The notes beneath the pieces were generated by a model that saw only the letters and a list, made by a program, of their open reading frames with translations, did not search any database and was not told the DNA's origin. The position numbers were made by a program, and so were the translations under genes. Below are positions 1-6,995 of a stretch of DNA of 64,000 nt, one piece after another (position 1 is the stretch's first letter; each line of letters opens with the position of its first letter). The stretch is from Faunimonas pinastri (GTDB lineage: Bacteria; Pseudomonadota; Alphaproteobacteria; Rhizobiales; Afifellaceae), in contig NZ_FOFG01000011.1 in assembly GCF_900110915.1 (NCBI RefSeq), positions 1-64,000 on the forward strand, in the 5' to 3' direction.

Positions 1-1
1 G

Positions 2-358
2 CTGCTGATCACCGCCGGCCAGGCTTCGGACAAAACCGCCGTTCCGGACCTGCTGGTCGGCCTGCCCGCAGCCGGAGCACTCGTTGCGGACCGCGGTTAT
101 GACAGCCGCGCTATCCTCGATCTTGTCGCCAAAACAGGTGGACAGGCGCATATCCCCACCCAGAGCCGGGTCCGTGTGCAGCGCTCCGTTGAGCCAGCCC
201 TCTACCGCCGGCGCAACCTCGTGGAGCGGTTCTTCTGCAAGCTCAAACACTTCCGCCGTGTCGCAACGCGCTTCGACAAGCTCGCCCGAAACTTTCTCGC
301 AGCCCTCCTGATCGCCTCAACACGCCTATGGCTGAGAGCTTATGAGTCTACGACCTAG
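2..358 (+). mobile_element. IS5-family transposase, C-terminal fragment
   Basis: An open frame runs in from the window edge without a start and ends in TAG at 358. The translated tail carries the DDE-transposase C-terminus typical of IS5 elements of the IS427 type: a block reading VADRGYDSRAI followed by RRRNLVERFFCKLKHFRR, which holds the last catalytic Glu. About 118 residues are visible. The 5' part, the first frame (orfA) and the left terminal repeat lie outside the window, so I cannot say whether the element is intact. The right end should lie within a few bases of the stop codon, but I could not define the terminal repeat without the left end. The family call is confident; activity is unknown. 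Confidence 0.85.
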
Positions 359-371
359 TCGGCCGGTTTCT

Positions 372-386
372 CGGGGCTTGGCCCCG
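372..386. terminator. hairpin after the ThiY-like gene
   Basis: A perfect 6-bp GC stem (CGGGGC / GCCCCG) with a 3-nt loop lies between the IS remnant and the stop of the minus-strand binding-protein gene. There is no clear T-run, so its role as a terminator is tentative. Confidence 0.35.
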
Positions 387-390
387 GCCG

Positions 391-1326
391 TCAGTGAAGC
401 GCGACGGCATAATCCGCAACGGGCGGAGCCTGCTTGATCAACCCTTCGTCCTTCATGAACTGACCGAACCGCTCGTAGCGCGCGACGTCGAGACCCGCAG
501 GGCTCTTGGAAAGACGCGGCCAGGTGTCGGCGTAGGCTCGGCGGTTCAACTCATTCGCCAGATCCGGATGTGACTTGGTGAACAGGGCGAAGGCCTCATC
601 GGGATGGTTGGCGATGAAGAGGTCGGCCTTCTCCACCGCCGCGAGGAAGCGCCGCAGGCGATCATCCTGCAATTCATCCTTGCGCGCGATGAAGATCACC
701 TCGTCGAAGGGAGGCACGCCATGCTCCTCGGGGTAGAAGGCGCGGGCCGGCTTCCCCTGCAACGCCAGTTCGGTGGCCTCGAAATTGCGGTAGGCGCCGA
801 CAACCGCGTCGACGCGCCCGGCGAGCAGGGCCGGCGTGAGCGCGAAGTTCACGTCGACGAGCCTCACATCGGACAGAGACAGGCCGACCGTCTCCAGCAT
901 CCGCTTGAGCAGGATGTCCTCGAACCCGCCGATGGAATAACCGACCGTCTTGCCCTTCAGGTCGGCAAGCGTCCTGATCGGCCCGTTTTCCAGTGCCATC
1001 ACCGTATTGAGCGGCGTGTCGACCAGCGTGCCAAAACGGACGACCGGCAGCCCTTCGGCGACTTGCAGATAAAGGTTCGGCTGGTAGGTGATGGCGATGT
1101 CGCCTTGGCCGGCGGCGAGCAGCCGGGGCGGGGCGCTCGGGTCCGATGGCGGCACGAGGGTGACGTCGAGGTTCTGCTCGGCGAAATAGCCCTTCTCCTG
1201 CGCAACGACCAAAGGCGCGTGCTCGGGATTGACGAACCAATCCAGGAGCAGGGTCAGCTTGTCGGCTGCGGCGGCCGGAGCGACGGCCGAGAAGAACAAG
1301 GCGAGGGCGAGACAAAGGCGCAGCAC
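391..1326 (-). CDS. ThiY-like (NMT1/THI5 family) ABC substrate-binding protein
   Basis: A 311-residue periplasmic binding protein with a signal peptide ending near AAAADKLTLLLDW. The mature protein starts with the NMT1/THI5 signature (TLLLDWFVNPEHAPLVVAQEKGYF), which in ThiY binds the thiamine pyrimidine precursor formyl-aminopyrimidine. Aromatic, aliphatic sulfonate or nitrate binding is possible in the wider family. The start is GTG at 1326, placed directly before the signal peptide. No thiX permease, thiZ ATPase or other thiamine gene lies beside it, so it is an orphan binding protein here. An 18-bp perfect palindrome sits 23 nt upstream of the start and is a candidate operator. I see no THI-box (TPP) riboswitch. 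Family call good, ligand uncertain. Confidence 0.8.
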   Translation of the reverse strand: MLRLCLALALFFSAVAPAAAADKLTLLLDWFVNPEHAPLVVAQEKGYFAEQNLDVTLVPPSDPSAPPRLLAAGQGDIAITYQPNLYLQVAEGLPVVRFGTLVDTPLNTVMALENGPIRTLADLKGKTVGYSIGGFEDILLKRMLETVGLSLSDVRLVDVNFALTPALLAGRVDAVVGAYRNFEATELALQGKPARAFYPEEHGVPPFDEVIFIARKDELQDDRLRRFLAAVEKADLFIANHPDEAFALFTKSHPDLANELNRRAYADTWPRLSKSPAGLDVARYERFGQFMKDEGLIKQAPPVADYAVALH

Positions 1327-1349
1327 GAACGGCTCCCCGAATTTGGATG

Positions 1350-1367
1350 CGGATTACCGGTAATCCG
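1350..1367. promoter_or_regulatory. 18-bp perfect palindrome, candidate operator
   Basis: CGGATTACCGGTAATCCG is its own reverse complement over all 18 bases. It lies in the leader of the minus-strand ThiY-like gene, ending 23 nt before its GTG start, and about 75 bp upstream of the EcfG-type promoter of the divergent gene. Position and symmetry fit a dimeric repressor site; the regulator is unknown. Confidence 0.55.
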
Positions 1368-1442
1368 ATGGGGCATCAGCGCAAGGGCTCCGGACCGGGA
1401 GCTCTGTAACATGCGGTAACAATTGTTCATTGCGCTCCTGGG

Positions 1443-1468
1443 GGAACCTATATTCGCCACGCCCCGTT
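1443..1468 (+). promoter_or_regulatory. EcfG-type general stress promoter
   Basis: GGAAC at 1443-1447 and CGTT at 1465-1468 are separated by 17 nt. This is an exact match to the alphaproteobacterial EcfG sigma factor consensus (GGAAC-N16/17-CGTT). It lies 34 bp before the GTG start of the DUF1236 gene and points towards it. Confidence 0.65.
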
Positions 1469-1502
1469 CAGTTGCCAGTCGAAACAATCAACGGAGCACA
1501 TC

Positions 1503-1961
1503 GTGCGTAAGATTATCGCCTCCACTGTTTTCACGGCAGCGACGCTGGCCAGCACGCTTGCCTTCGCCCAGACTACCACCACGGTTCAGTCCACTACCGC
1601 ACAGCCCGCTCCTGCGGCACAGGGCGCCCAGACCGGCGCTGAAGTCGGTCACGGTGCCGGCAATGCCGTTGGCCATGCGGTCGGCGCGGTCGTCGGCGGT
1701 GCCGCCGGTGTGGTCGGTGGTGTAGCAGGCGCTGTGGTCGGTGGCCTGACGCCGCCCCCGCCGGAGGTGAAGACCTACGTTGTGCAGCAGCAGCAGCCCT
1801 CCGTCGTCTATCAGGAGAAGGTAGTCGTCGGCCAGCCGCTGCCGCAGACTGTGACGCTCTACCCGATCCCGCAGTACGACGACTACGAATACGCCGTCGT
1901 GAACAACCAGCGCGTGATCGTCGACGGTCACAGCCGACAGGTTGTTGAAATCGTCCAGTAA
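1503..1961 (+). CDS. DUF1236-type secreted protein
   Basis: A 152-residue exported protein of unknown function. The signal peptide ends near TLAFAQ. Next comes a Thr/Ala-rich stretch, then a glycine-zipper-like segment rich in GxxxG and VGG repeats (about residues 45-80), a PPPPE turn, and a C-terminal domain with the pattern TVTLYPIPQYDDYEYAVVNN typical of DUF1236 proteins. The start is GTG at 1503, matching the signal peptide; upstream is CGGAGCACATC as a ribosome binding site. An EcfG-type promoter precedes it and a strong terminator follows, so it is monocistronic and probably stress-induced. DUF1236 proteins are common in Rhizobiales, but their function is not established. Confidence 0.75.
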   Translation: MRKIIASTVFTAATLASTLAFAQTTTTVQSTTAQPAPAAQGAQTGAEVGHGAGNAVGHAVGAVVGGAAGVVGGVAGAVVGGLTPPPPEVKTYVVQQQQPSVVYQEKVVVGQPLPQTVTLYPIPQYDDYEYAVVNNQRVIVDGHSRQVVEIVQ

Positions 1962-1985
1962 TCCTGCACGTCAGCGCAGGTATGG

Positions 1986-2017
1986 AGCCCCGTCGGCGAT
2001 GGCCGGCGGGGTTTTTT
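1986..2017 (+). terminator. intrinsic terminator of the DUF1236 gene
   Basis: The stem CCCCGTCGG / CCGGCGGGG (one G-T pair) is followed at once by six T residues, 27 nt downstream of the stop codon. Confidence 0.8.
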
Positions 2018-2192
2018 GTACGCGGCATAGGCTGTGTGTGGCCGCCTTGCCACAGAGGGCAGCGGGAAGGGAAATGTTGATCTGGATCACATGAGGGCCG
2101 TGGCGCGACTGCTACCCCGATCCTGCGCCGGCATCGGATTGCGGGATCTTCGTTGCCGCCGGTGCCCGGAGATCCCTGTGGGTTTTGAGATC

Positions 2193-2891
2193 ATGTGGTT
2201 CCGTATTGCAGCCCTTTGCTCTGTCGCGCTCAGCCTCGGCGTGACTTCGAAGGTCTTTGCCGCCGACCTGCCGACGCAGCAGACGTCCTTTGCCGGCGAC
2301 GCCCAGCCGATCGCCTTCAATCCCTGGATGCTGCGGGTCCGCGCGCTCGGTGTGCTGCCGGACGGCGATTCCAGCCTGAAGCTCAACGGAACCAGGCTCG
2401 GCGGCGACAAGACCGACATCACCAATACGGTCGTTCCCGAACTCGACATCACCTATTTCTTCACCCGGCATATCGCGGCGGAGCTGATCCTGGGCGCGAC
2501 GCGGCACAAGGTCGAGGGCGCCGGCTCCATCAAGAGCCTTGGCGATGTCGGCGATGTTTGGCTGCTCCCCCCGACGGTGACCTTGCAGTACCACTTCGAC
2601 CTGACGCCGAAGATCAAGCCTTATGTCGGCGCCGGCGTGAACTACACCTTCTTCTTCGGTGAGGAATCCAAGGGGATTTTCTCCAACTTCGACGTGCATA
2701 ATCAGGTCGGCGGCGCGCTGCAGGCCGGTGTGGACTACATGATCAACGATCATTGGGGCCTGAACGTAGACGTGAAGAAGATCTTCCTGAATCCGCGCGT
2801 CACCGCCGATATCGACGGCGTCGGCCATGTCTCCGGCCACGTGAAGATCGACCCCTGGCTGGTCGGCGCGGGCGTCACCTACAAGTTCTAA
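2193..2891 (+). CDS. OmpW family outer membrane protein
   Basis: A 232-residue protein of the OmpW family, eight-stranded beta-barrels of the outer membrane. The open frame extends back to 2034, but the signal peptide (MWFRIAALCSVALSLG to VFAADLP) begins at ATG 2193, which I take as the start. The mature part shows the OmpW pattern: PWMLRVRALGVLPD near the N-terminus, TEL/PELDITYFFTRHIAAELILG, PPTVTLQYHFD, IKPYVGAGVNYTFFF, and the C-terminal GAGVTYKF ending in an aromatic residue as outer-membrane assembly signals do. It stands alone with its own terminator. OmpW proteins act as channels for small hydrophobic compounds; the substrate is not known here. Confidence 0.88.
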   Translation: MWFRIAALCSVALSLGVTSKVFAADLPTQQTSFAGDAQPIAFNPWMLRVRALGVLPDGDSSLKLNGTRLGGDKTDITNTVVPELDITYFFTRHIAAELILGATRHKVEGAGSIKSLGDVGDVWLLPPTVTLQYHFDLTPKIKPYVGAGVNYTFFFGEESKGIFSNFDVHNQVGGALQAGVDYMINDHWGLNVDVKKIFLNPRVTADIDGVGHVSGHVKIDPWLVGAGVTYKF

Positions 2892-2896
2892 GCAGG

Positions 2897-2934
2897 AAAA
2901 AGGGCACCCGCAGCATTCCTGCGGGTGCCCTTTC
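2897..2934. terminator. strong bidirectional terminator after ompW-like gene
   Basis: A perfect 15-bp inverted repeat (AAAGGGCACCCGCAG at 2899-2913, CTGCGGGTGCCCTTT at 2919-2933) with a 5-nt loop, starting 7 nt after the stop codon. Confidence 0.85.
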
Positions 2935-3033
2935 GACGATTGGAATGCGCGGATCGGGCCCGCGTGGAAGAAAAGGGCGCCGGATACGAGCTGGAGTAGG
3001 GGCCGAGGCCGCAAGGCAAATGGCGCGAATGTC

Positions 3034-3109
3034 TGGTGACCCCGGCAGGAATCGAACCTGCGACCAATAGCTTAGAAGGCTACTGCTCTATCCGCTGAGC
3101 TACGGGGCC
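3034..3109 (-). tRNA. tRNA-Arg(TCT)
   Basis: On the minus strand the sequence folds as a 76-nt tRNA. The acceptor stem GGCCCCG pairs with CGGGGTC (one G-T pair), followed by discriminator A and an encoded CCA. The D arm reads AGCTCAGCGGATAGAGC, the anticodon loop CTTCTAA gives anticodon TCT (Arg), and the T arm contains GGTTCGATTCC. It lies 11 nt downstream of the stop of the complex I subunit gene, on the same strand. Confidence 0.95.
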
Positions 3110-3120
3110 AAATCAGACGA

Positions 3121-3426
3121 CTAGTGCGTCCAGGGCTGCCGGCGGGTACGGCTGAAATTGTCGGAATAGGAGATCGTGAAGCGCTTGCGCTCGTGCGGCT
3201 CGGCCACGCGATAGGCGACGCCCATGCGCTCGGCGGCGGCGATCGCTTCTTCCTTGGTCGGGAACTTCATCCGGACCTGGGTCTGCGTATCGTCAGAGGA
3301 GGTGTAGCCCATCAGCGGCTCGATCGACGGCGCCGACTGGCGCTCGAACTCGAGAACCCAGAGATGGCTCTGCGCCATACCAGAACTCATCGCAGTTTTT
3401 GCAGGTCGATAAATCCGGGCAACCAT
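3121..3426 (-). CDS. NDUFS4-like complex I accessory subunit (ETC complex I subunit)
   Basis: A 101-residue protein matching the alphaproteobacterial ETC complex I subunit family, homologous to the 18-kDa NDUFS4 accessory subunit of mitochondrial NADH:ubiquinone oxidoreductase. Recognisable parts are MVARIYRPAKTAMSSG at the N-terminus, the segment HLWVLEFE, LMGYTSSDDTQTQVRMKF, the short helix TKEEAIAAAERMG, and YSDNFSRTRRQPWTH at the C-terminus. It has no signal peptide or membrane segment, as expected for a subunit on the peripheral arm. It lies between two tRNA genes, all on the minus strand, away from a nuo operon. Family call confident. Confidence 0.9.
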   Translation of the reverse strand: MVARIYRPAKTAMSSGMAQSHLWVLEFERQSAPSIEPLMGYTSSDDTQTQVRMKFPTKEEAIAAAERMGVAYRVAEPHERKRFTISYSDNFSRTRRQPWTH

Positions 3427-3444
3427 GTCTCAATCCGAAGCAAC

Positions 3445-3521
3445 TGGTCGGGGCAGCAGGATTCGAACCTGCGACCCTCTGCTCCCAAAGCAGATGCGCT
3501 ACCAGGCTGCGCTATGCCCCG
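3445..3521 (-). tRNA. tRNA-Pro(TGG)
   Basis: A 77-nt minus-strand tRNA. CGGGGCA pairs with TGCCCCG, followed by ACCA. The D arm is GCGCAGCCTGGTAGCGC, the anticodon loop TTTGGGA gives TGG (Pro), and the T arm contains GGTTCGAATCC. CCA is encoded. It lies 18 nt upstream of the complex I subunit gene, so the two may be co-transcribed. Confidence 0.95.
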
Positions 3522-3688
3522 ACGCCTGACTGTCTAAGGCTTTCGCCGATTGTGGCTCCTCCGTCAAGCTGAAGCACGGGAATTCGCCCAAAAGGCTTCC
3601 ATGACGCCCCGGAAAGGGAGGGGAACGGCAGTGGCATGCACCCGTTGTTCCTTCAAACGCCGTCAGGGGCGGGGGGGAGGACCGGGCG

Positions 3689-4870
3689 ATGACAGTGCTG
3701 AACGGCAGGAAAGACGGGCCGGCGAAGGTGATCATGCTTCCTTCCGCCGGGGGCGGCATCGGCCACATCGCCCGCACGGCCGCACTGGCGCGGGCGCTTG
3801 TGAAGCGGCAACCGGATATCGCGATCGAGTTCGTGCTGGATGCGGAGCGGCTGCGGCCCTTCAATATCGACGCGACGATGGACATGGGCTTCCGCCCGCG
3901 CCTGCTGCCGCCGCGCAATTCGGAAAACAGGGCGGGCTTCGTGCGTGCGTGCCTGGGAGATGCCGACCTGGTGGTCGACGATGTCGCGCGCTACCTGCTG
4001 CCGCTCCGTCACCATATTCCGAACGCCGCGTGGGTCTCGATCCTGATGCATCCGATCGGCGACGAGCTTTTTCTGGACTGGCCGTTCATCGCGCAGATGG
4101 ACGCGCTGATCTGGCCCTACGCGCCGGCGATCGGCTTTCCCCAGGAGCTTTCCGGGTTTGAGGCGAAGCTGGTTCATACCGGCCCCTTTCTGGAAACCTC
4201 CGAAGTGCCGGAAAAGGCGGCGGCGCGGGAAAGCCTCGGCTTCGGCGCCGACGAGAAGCTCGTCGTCTATGCTCCGCGGGGCTTTCCTTTCGGGCGCGAA
4301 TTCGGTCACCGGCTTCTCTCCAGTCTCTATCGGTCCGTGGAGAAGCTTCGCACTGAAGCGGACGAGGCGATCCGACTGGTGCTGATCGCCGTCAACGACC
4401 GCGAGGATCTGCGTGGCGTTTCCCATCTTCCGGCGAGGCTACCGGACTGGGTGACGGTCAAGGGCGTGGTGCCGGCGGCGGATTCGCTGCTCTACGAACG
4501 CGCCGCCGATATCCTCGTCGCGGAAGGCACCAGCACCATGCACGAGGGCGCGGCGCTGGGCACGCCACTCCTCGTCGTGCCCGGCCCCATCAAGGAAACG
4601 CAGAAGGTCGCCGCCAGCCTGAGCGAGGCCAAGGCGGCGCGCGTGATGGCGATCGGCGAGGTCACGGCCGAAAGCGTGCAGGCCGTCATGGCCGCCATGT
4701 TGTCAGGCGATCAACGTGCCTACACCGACAAGGCACGATCTCTGGTCATGGGAGGTGGCGGAGTGGCCGCTGCCGCCGACCTCGTTCTGGACATCCTGTC
4801 CCGGCCCCGCGTGGCGTGGACGCCGTCGATCTATTCCGGGCGGCAGCAGGCGACCGGCGGCCGCCCCTAA
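3689..4870 (+). CDS. GT-B fold glycosyltransferase-like protein
   Basis: A 393-residue soluble protein with the two-domain look of a GT-B glycosyltransferase of the MurG/GT28 kind. The N-terminal loop AGGGIGHIARTAALARAL (about residues 19-36) resembles the G-loop that opens MurG (GGTGGHxxP). The C-terminal half has the acceptor/donor motif ADILVAEGTSTMHEGAALGTPLLVVPGP (about residues 275-302), like the UDP-sugar site where a Glu follows a small-residue run. No signal peptide or membrane helix. It is alone, downstream of the tRNA-Pro region and convergent with the DUF930 gene, so its acceptor cannot be guessed. It could equally be a related nucleotide-sugar epimerase-like fold. Upstream ATGs exist at 3601, but the start at 3689 follows GGGGGGAGG. 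Confidence 0.6.
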   Translation: MTVLNGRKDGPAKVIMLPSAGGGIGHIARTAALARALVKRQPDIAIEFVLDAERLRPFNIDATMDMGFRPRLLPPRNSENRAGFVRACLGDADLVVDDVARYLLPLRHHIPNAAWVSILMHPIGDELFLDWPFIAQMDALIWPYAPAIGFPQELSGFEAKLVHTGPFLETSEVPEKAAARESLGFGADEKLVVYAPRGFPFGREFGHRLLSSLYRSVEKLRTEADEAIRLVLIAVNDREDLRGVSHLPARLPDWVTVKGVVPAADSLLYERAADILVAEGTSTMHEGAALGTPLLVVPGPIKETQKVAASLSEAKAARVMAIGEVTAESVQAVMAAMLSGDQRAYTDKARSLVMGGGGVAAAADLVLDILSRPRVAWTPSIYSGRQQATGGRP

Positions 4871-4906
4871 CCGCCTCCGGAGGTCAGGTTCCCGGTCTTG
4901 GGGGCG

Positions 4907-5305
4907 TCAGGGGAAGAGGTTGTCCTTTTCCCATTCGGAACGCGGGATTTCCCGCTTCACGTCGATCTTCAGGGCGGTCGCGTGGGTGTGGTCCGGCGTC
5001 ACCGTGCACTGGAACGCGAACTTGTACCACTTGCCCGCTCGGCGGAAGGCACCGGCCGAGCCCGTAAGGCCGTTTGCCGAGATCTTCAGCGGTGCGAGCG
5101 CGTCGATCATGGCGTGCTCGGTCGTGCCTTTCTTTTCAGCCGAGGTCTGCTTCATGACGGCCATGTTGCAGACCTGAATCATCCGTGTGGTGGGGTCCAT
5201 CTTCATCAGCGCTTTGAGAACGCGGGGATCTTTGGTGGCGGCATGGGCCGGTGACAATGCGAGCGCCAGAACGAACGCGGCGCACGGAAAGAGGGCTTTC
5301 TGCAA
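4907..5305 (-). CDS. DUF930 secreted protein
   Basis: About 132 residues when started at TTG 5305, which follows AGGA at 11-nt spacing and gives a clean signal peptide (LQKALFPCAAFVLALALSPAHAA). The open frame itself runs up to 5407, but that extension is Arg/Pro-rich and unlikely to be translated. The mature protein has the DUF930 pattern: LKALMKMDPTTRMIQVCNMAVM, then GAFRRAGKWYKFAFQCTVTPDHTHATAL. DUF930 proteins are exported rhizobial proteins of unknown function. Convergent with the glycosyltransferase gene, 36 nt apart. Confidence 0.7.
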   Translation of the reverse strand: MQKALFPCAAFVLALALSPAHAATKDPRVLKALMKMDPTTRMIQVCNMAVMKQTSAEKKGTTEHAMIDALAPLKISANGLTGSAGAFRRAGKWYKFAFQCTVTPDHTHATALKIDVKREIPRSEWEKDNLFP

Positions 5306-5508
5306 AACGACGATATTCCTCGGATGCTGCGCCCGATGGGGCGGAGAGAACAGGCGGAGTGGGTCAGCGACGCTGTTCCGCCCGCCCAAAATGCGTGTGG
5401 CGCACACGGGGTCAAGTCACGGAGCAGCGAGGAACGGCCGGAGCGCCTGCAACTCCCGTCGAGGGCGACCGTTAATCCCGCTCTCGCAGCGGACAGAGGT
5501 CAGCAATC

Positions 5509-6312
5509 ATGGCGATCACAACCACCGTCGATCAGGTTACCGATGACCTCACCCGTCTTCGCTTCGTGATGGTGAACCTGTATTTCCTCGGCACCGCGGA
5601 CAATTGGGTCCTCATCGACGCGGGGCTGCCCGGCAGCAAGACCTCCATCATCGAGACCGCCGAGGCGCGTTTCGGCAAGGGCGCGAGGCCGAAGGCGATC
5701 CTGCTGACGCATGGTCATTTCGACCATGTCGGCGCGTTTCCCGATCTCCTGGAGCACTGGGACGTGCCGGTCTATGCGCATTCCGTCGAGCTGCCGTTCC
5801 TGACGGGTGCCGCCGATTATCCGCCCCCGGACCCCACGGTCGGCAAGGGCGTGCTGGCGCTTCTGTCCTTCACCTATCCCAACAAGGGGATCGACCTCGG
5901 CAGCAAGGTTCACGCGCTGCCGGAGGATGGCAGCGTGCCCTTCATGCCGGAGTGGCGCACGGTGCCGGTGCCCGGTCATTCGGCGGGCCAGGTCGCGTTC
6001 TTCCGCGAGCGGGATCGCTGCCTGATCGCGGGGGATGCTTTCGTCACGACAAAGCAGGAATCGCTCTACGCCGTGATGACGCAGGAAGAGGAGGTGAGCG
6101 GGCCACCCGCTTATTTCACGCCGGACTGGAGGGAGGCGCAGCGCTCGGTGGAGAAGCTGGTGGCGCTCAACCCGGAAATCGCGGCGACCGGTCATGGCAC
6201 GCCCATGCGCGGTGAGGAACTCCGGCAGGGCCTCGCGGAGCTGGTCCACCATTTCGACGAGATCGCCGTGCCCGACCATGGCCGCTACGTGCCGGAAGAG
6301 AAGAAGGGTTAG
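5509..6312 (+). CDS. MBL-fold metallo-hydrolase
   Basis: A 267-residue cytoplasmic protein with the metallo-beta-lactamase fold. The metal-binding motif HGHFDH sits near residue 67, a further His in VPVPGHSAGQ near residue 158, the bridging Asp in CLIAGDAF near residue 178, and the last His in ATGHGTPM near residue 228. The full dinuclear metal set is therefore present. The substrate is not readable; relatives include glyoxalase II-like thioesterases and quorum-quenching lactonases. The next gene starts 6 nt after the stop, so both are probably one operon. Start ATG 5509; the upstream 100 bp carry no clear motif. Confidence 0.88.
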   Translation: MAITTTVDQVTDDLTRLRFVMVNLYFLGTADNWVLIDAGLPGSKTSIIETAEARFGKGARPKAILLTHGHFDHVGAFPDLLEHWDVPVYAHSVELPFLTGAADYPPPDPTVGKGVLALLSFTYPNKGIDLGSKVHALPEDGSVPFMPEWRTVPVPGHSAGQVAFFRERDRCLIAGDAFVTTKQESLYAVMTQEEEVSGPPAYFTPDWREAQRSVEKLVALNPEIAATGHGTPMRGEELRQGLAELVHHFDEIAVPDHGRYVPEEKKG

Positions 6313-6318
6313 GCCTCG

Positions 6319-6654
6319 ATGATCCCGACCCGGATCCACGCCGTCATCGACTGGCTTGCGGTTCCCGCGGTGGAGCTGATGGGGCATTCGCGCGTCTTCA
6401 GCGGCCGCGTCCGGCGCCTTTTGAAAGGGAGCGCACGCGCGCATGCGGTCTACGCTGCCGCGACGGATTACGAGCTGGGGGCGGGCATTTTGCCGATGCG
6501 CGCGCATCTGGGTGCGGATGCCGCCATCGGAGTTGGGCTGATCGCGGCCGGCCTGTCGCTTCACCGCGAACCCACGCTTGTGCGAATCATGCTGGCCGGC
6601 ATGGGCATGACGGAGCTCTTGCTGGTTTCACTGACGGACCGGAGACGTCGATGA
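6319..6654 (+). CDS. small membrane protein, unknown function
   Basis: A 111-residue protein. It has an amphipathic N-terminus (MIPTRIHAVIDWLAVPAVELM), a basic middle, and two hydrophobic segments: GADAAIGVGLIAAGLSL (about residues 74-90) and VRIMLAGMGMTELLLVSL (about residues 90-107), ending in an Arg tail. This resembles short membrane proteins often found next to MBL-fold hydrolases in Rhizobiales, but I cannot name a family. It starts 6 nt after the hydrolase stop and is very likely translated from the same mRNA. Function unknown. Confidence 0.65.
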   Translation: MIPTRIHAVIDWLAVPAVELMGHSRVFSGRVRRLLKGSARAHAVYAAATDYELGAGILPMRAHLGADAAIGVGLIAAGLSLHREPTLVRIMLAGMGMTELLLVSLTDRRRR

Positions 6655-6995
6655 GGCCGGCGCGCTTCGCGGTGAGCATCGCTGCGGACCCGGATCGTCG
6701 GCGCTCGGTGAGCGAATCGAAGCCGTTCATCCAATCGCGGTGACGAGGCGTCACGCCACGGCCGGCAGCCGATTGATGCAACGGAGTGCAGAGCGGGGAG
6801 TAGCTGTCCGGTCGCGCGAACAGCGTCAGGCCGCGCGCGAGAGGCACCGGTTCGGTTGCCGCCGTGAGAGAATTTTCCCCGGCTCTGGATTGATGACATC
6901 CTGATGCCTTACGAGGAGCAGGCGGCAGCCCGTCGCGACCGGAGGTCGCGGCCGATCTTCACTCCTCCTTCGCACGAACCCGTTCCAGAGCCCGT
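6655..6995. other. gene-poor gap before the phn cluster
   Basis: No convincing gene. A 30-codon frame at 6651-6743 overlaps the previous stop by ATGA but has no recognisable content. A perfect 7-bp hairpin (CGCGACC, GGA loop, GGTCGCG) lies at 6934-6950, about 45 bp before the DUF1045 gene, and could be an operator or leader structure. I see no Pho box. Confidence 0.4.

Noticed and set aside
3034-3521. Integration site of a mobile element at the tRNA genes
   Set aside because: Both tRNA genes are intact, and no integrase or repeated tRNA 3' end is visible nearby.
5431-5460. EcfG promoter before the MBL hydrolase
   Set aside because: GGAAC is present, but the nearest CGT-type -10 element is 21 nt away, outside the accepted 16-17 nt spacing.
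6651-6743. 30-codon frame overlapping the small membrane protein stop by ATGA
   Set aside because: Start-stop overlap is suggestive, but there is no ribosome binding site of its own and no recognisable content; too short to support.
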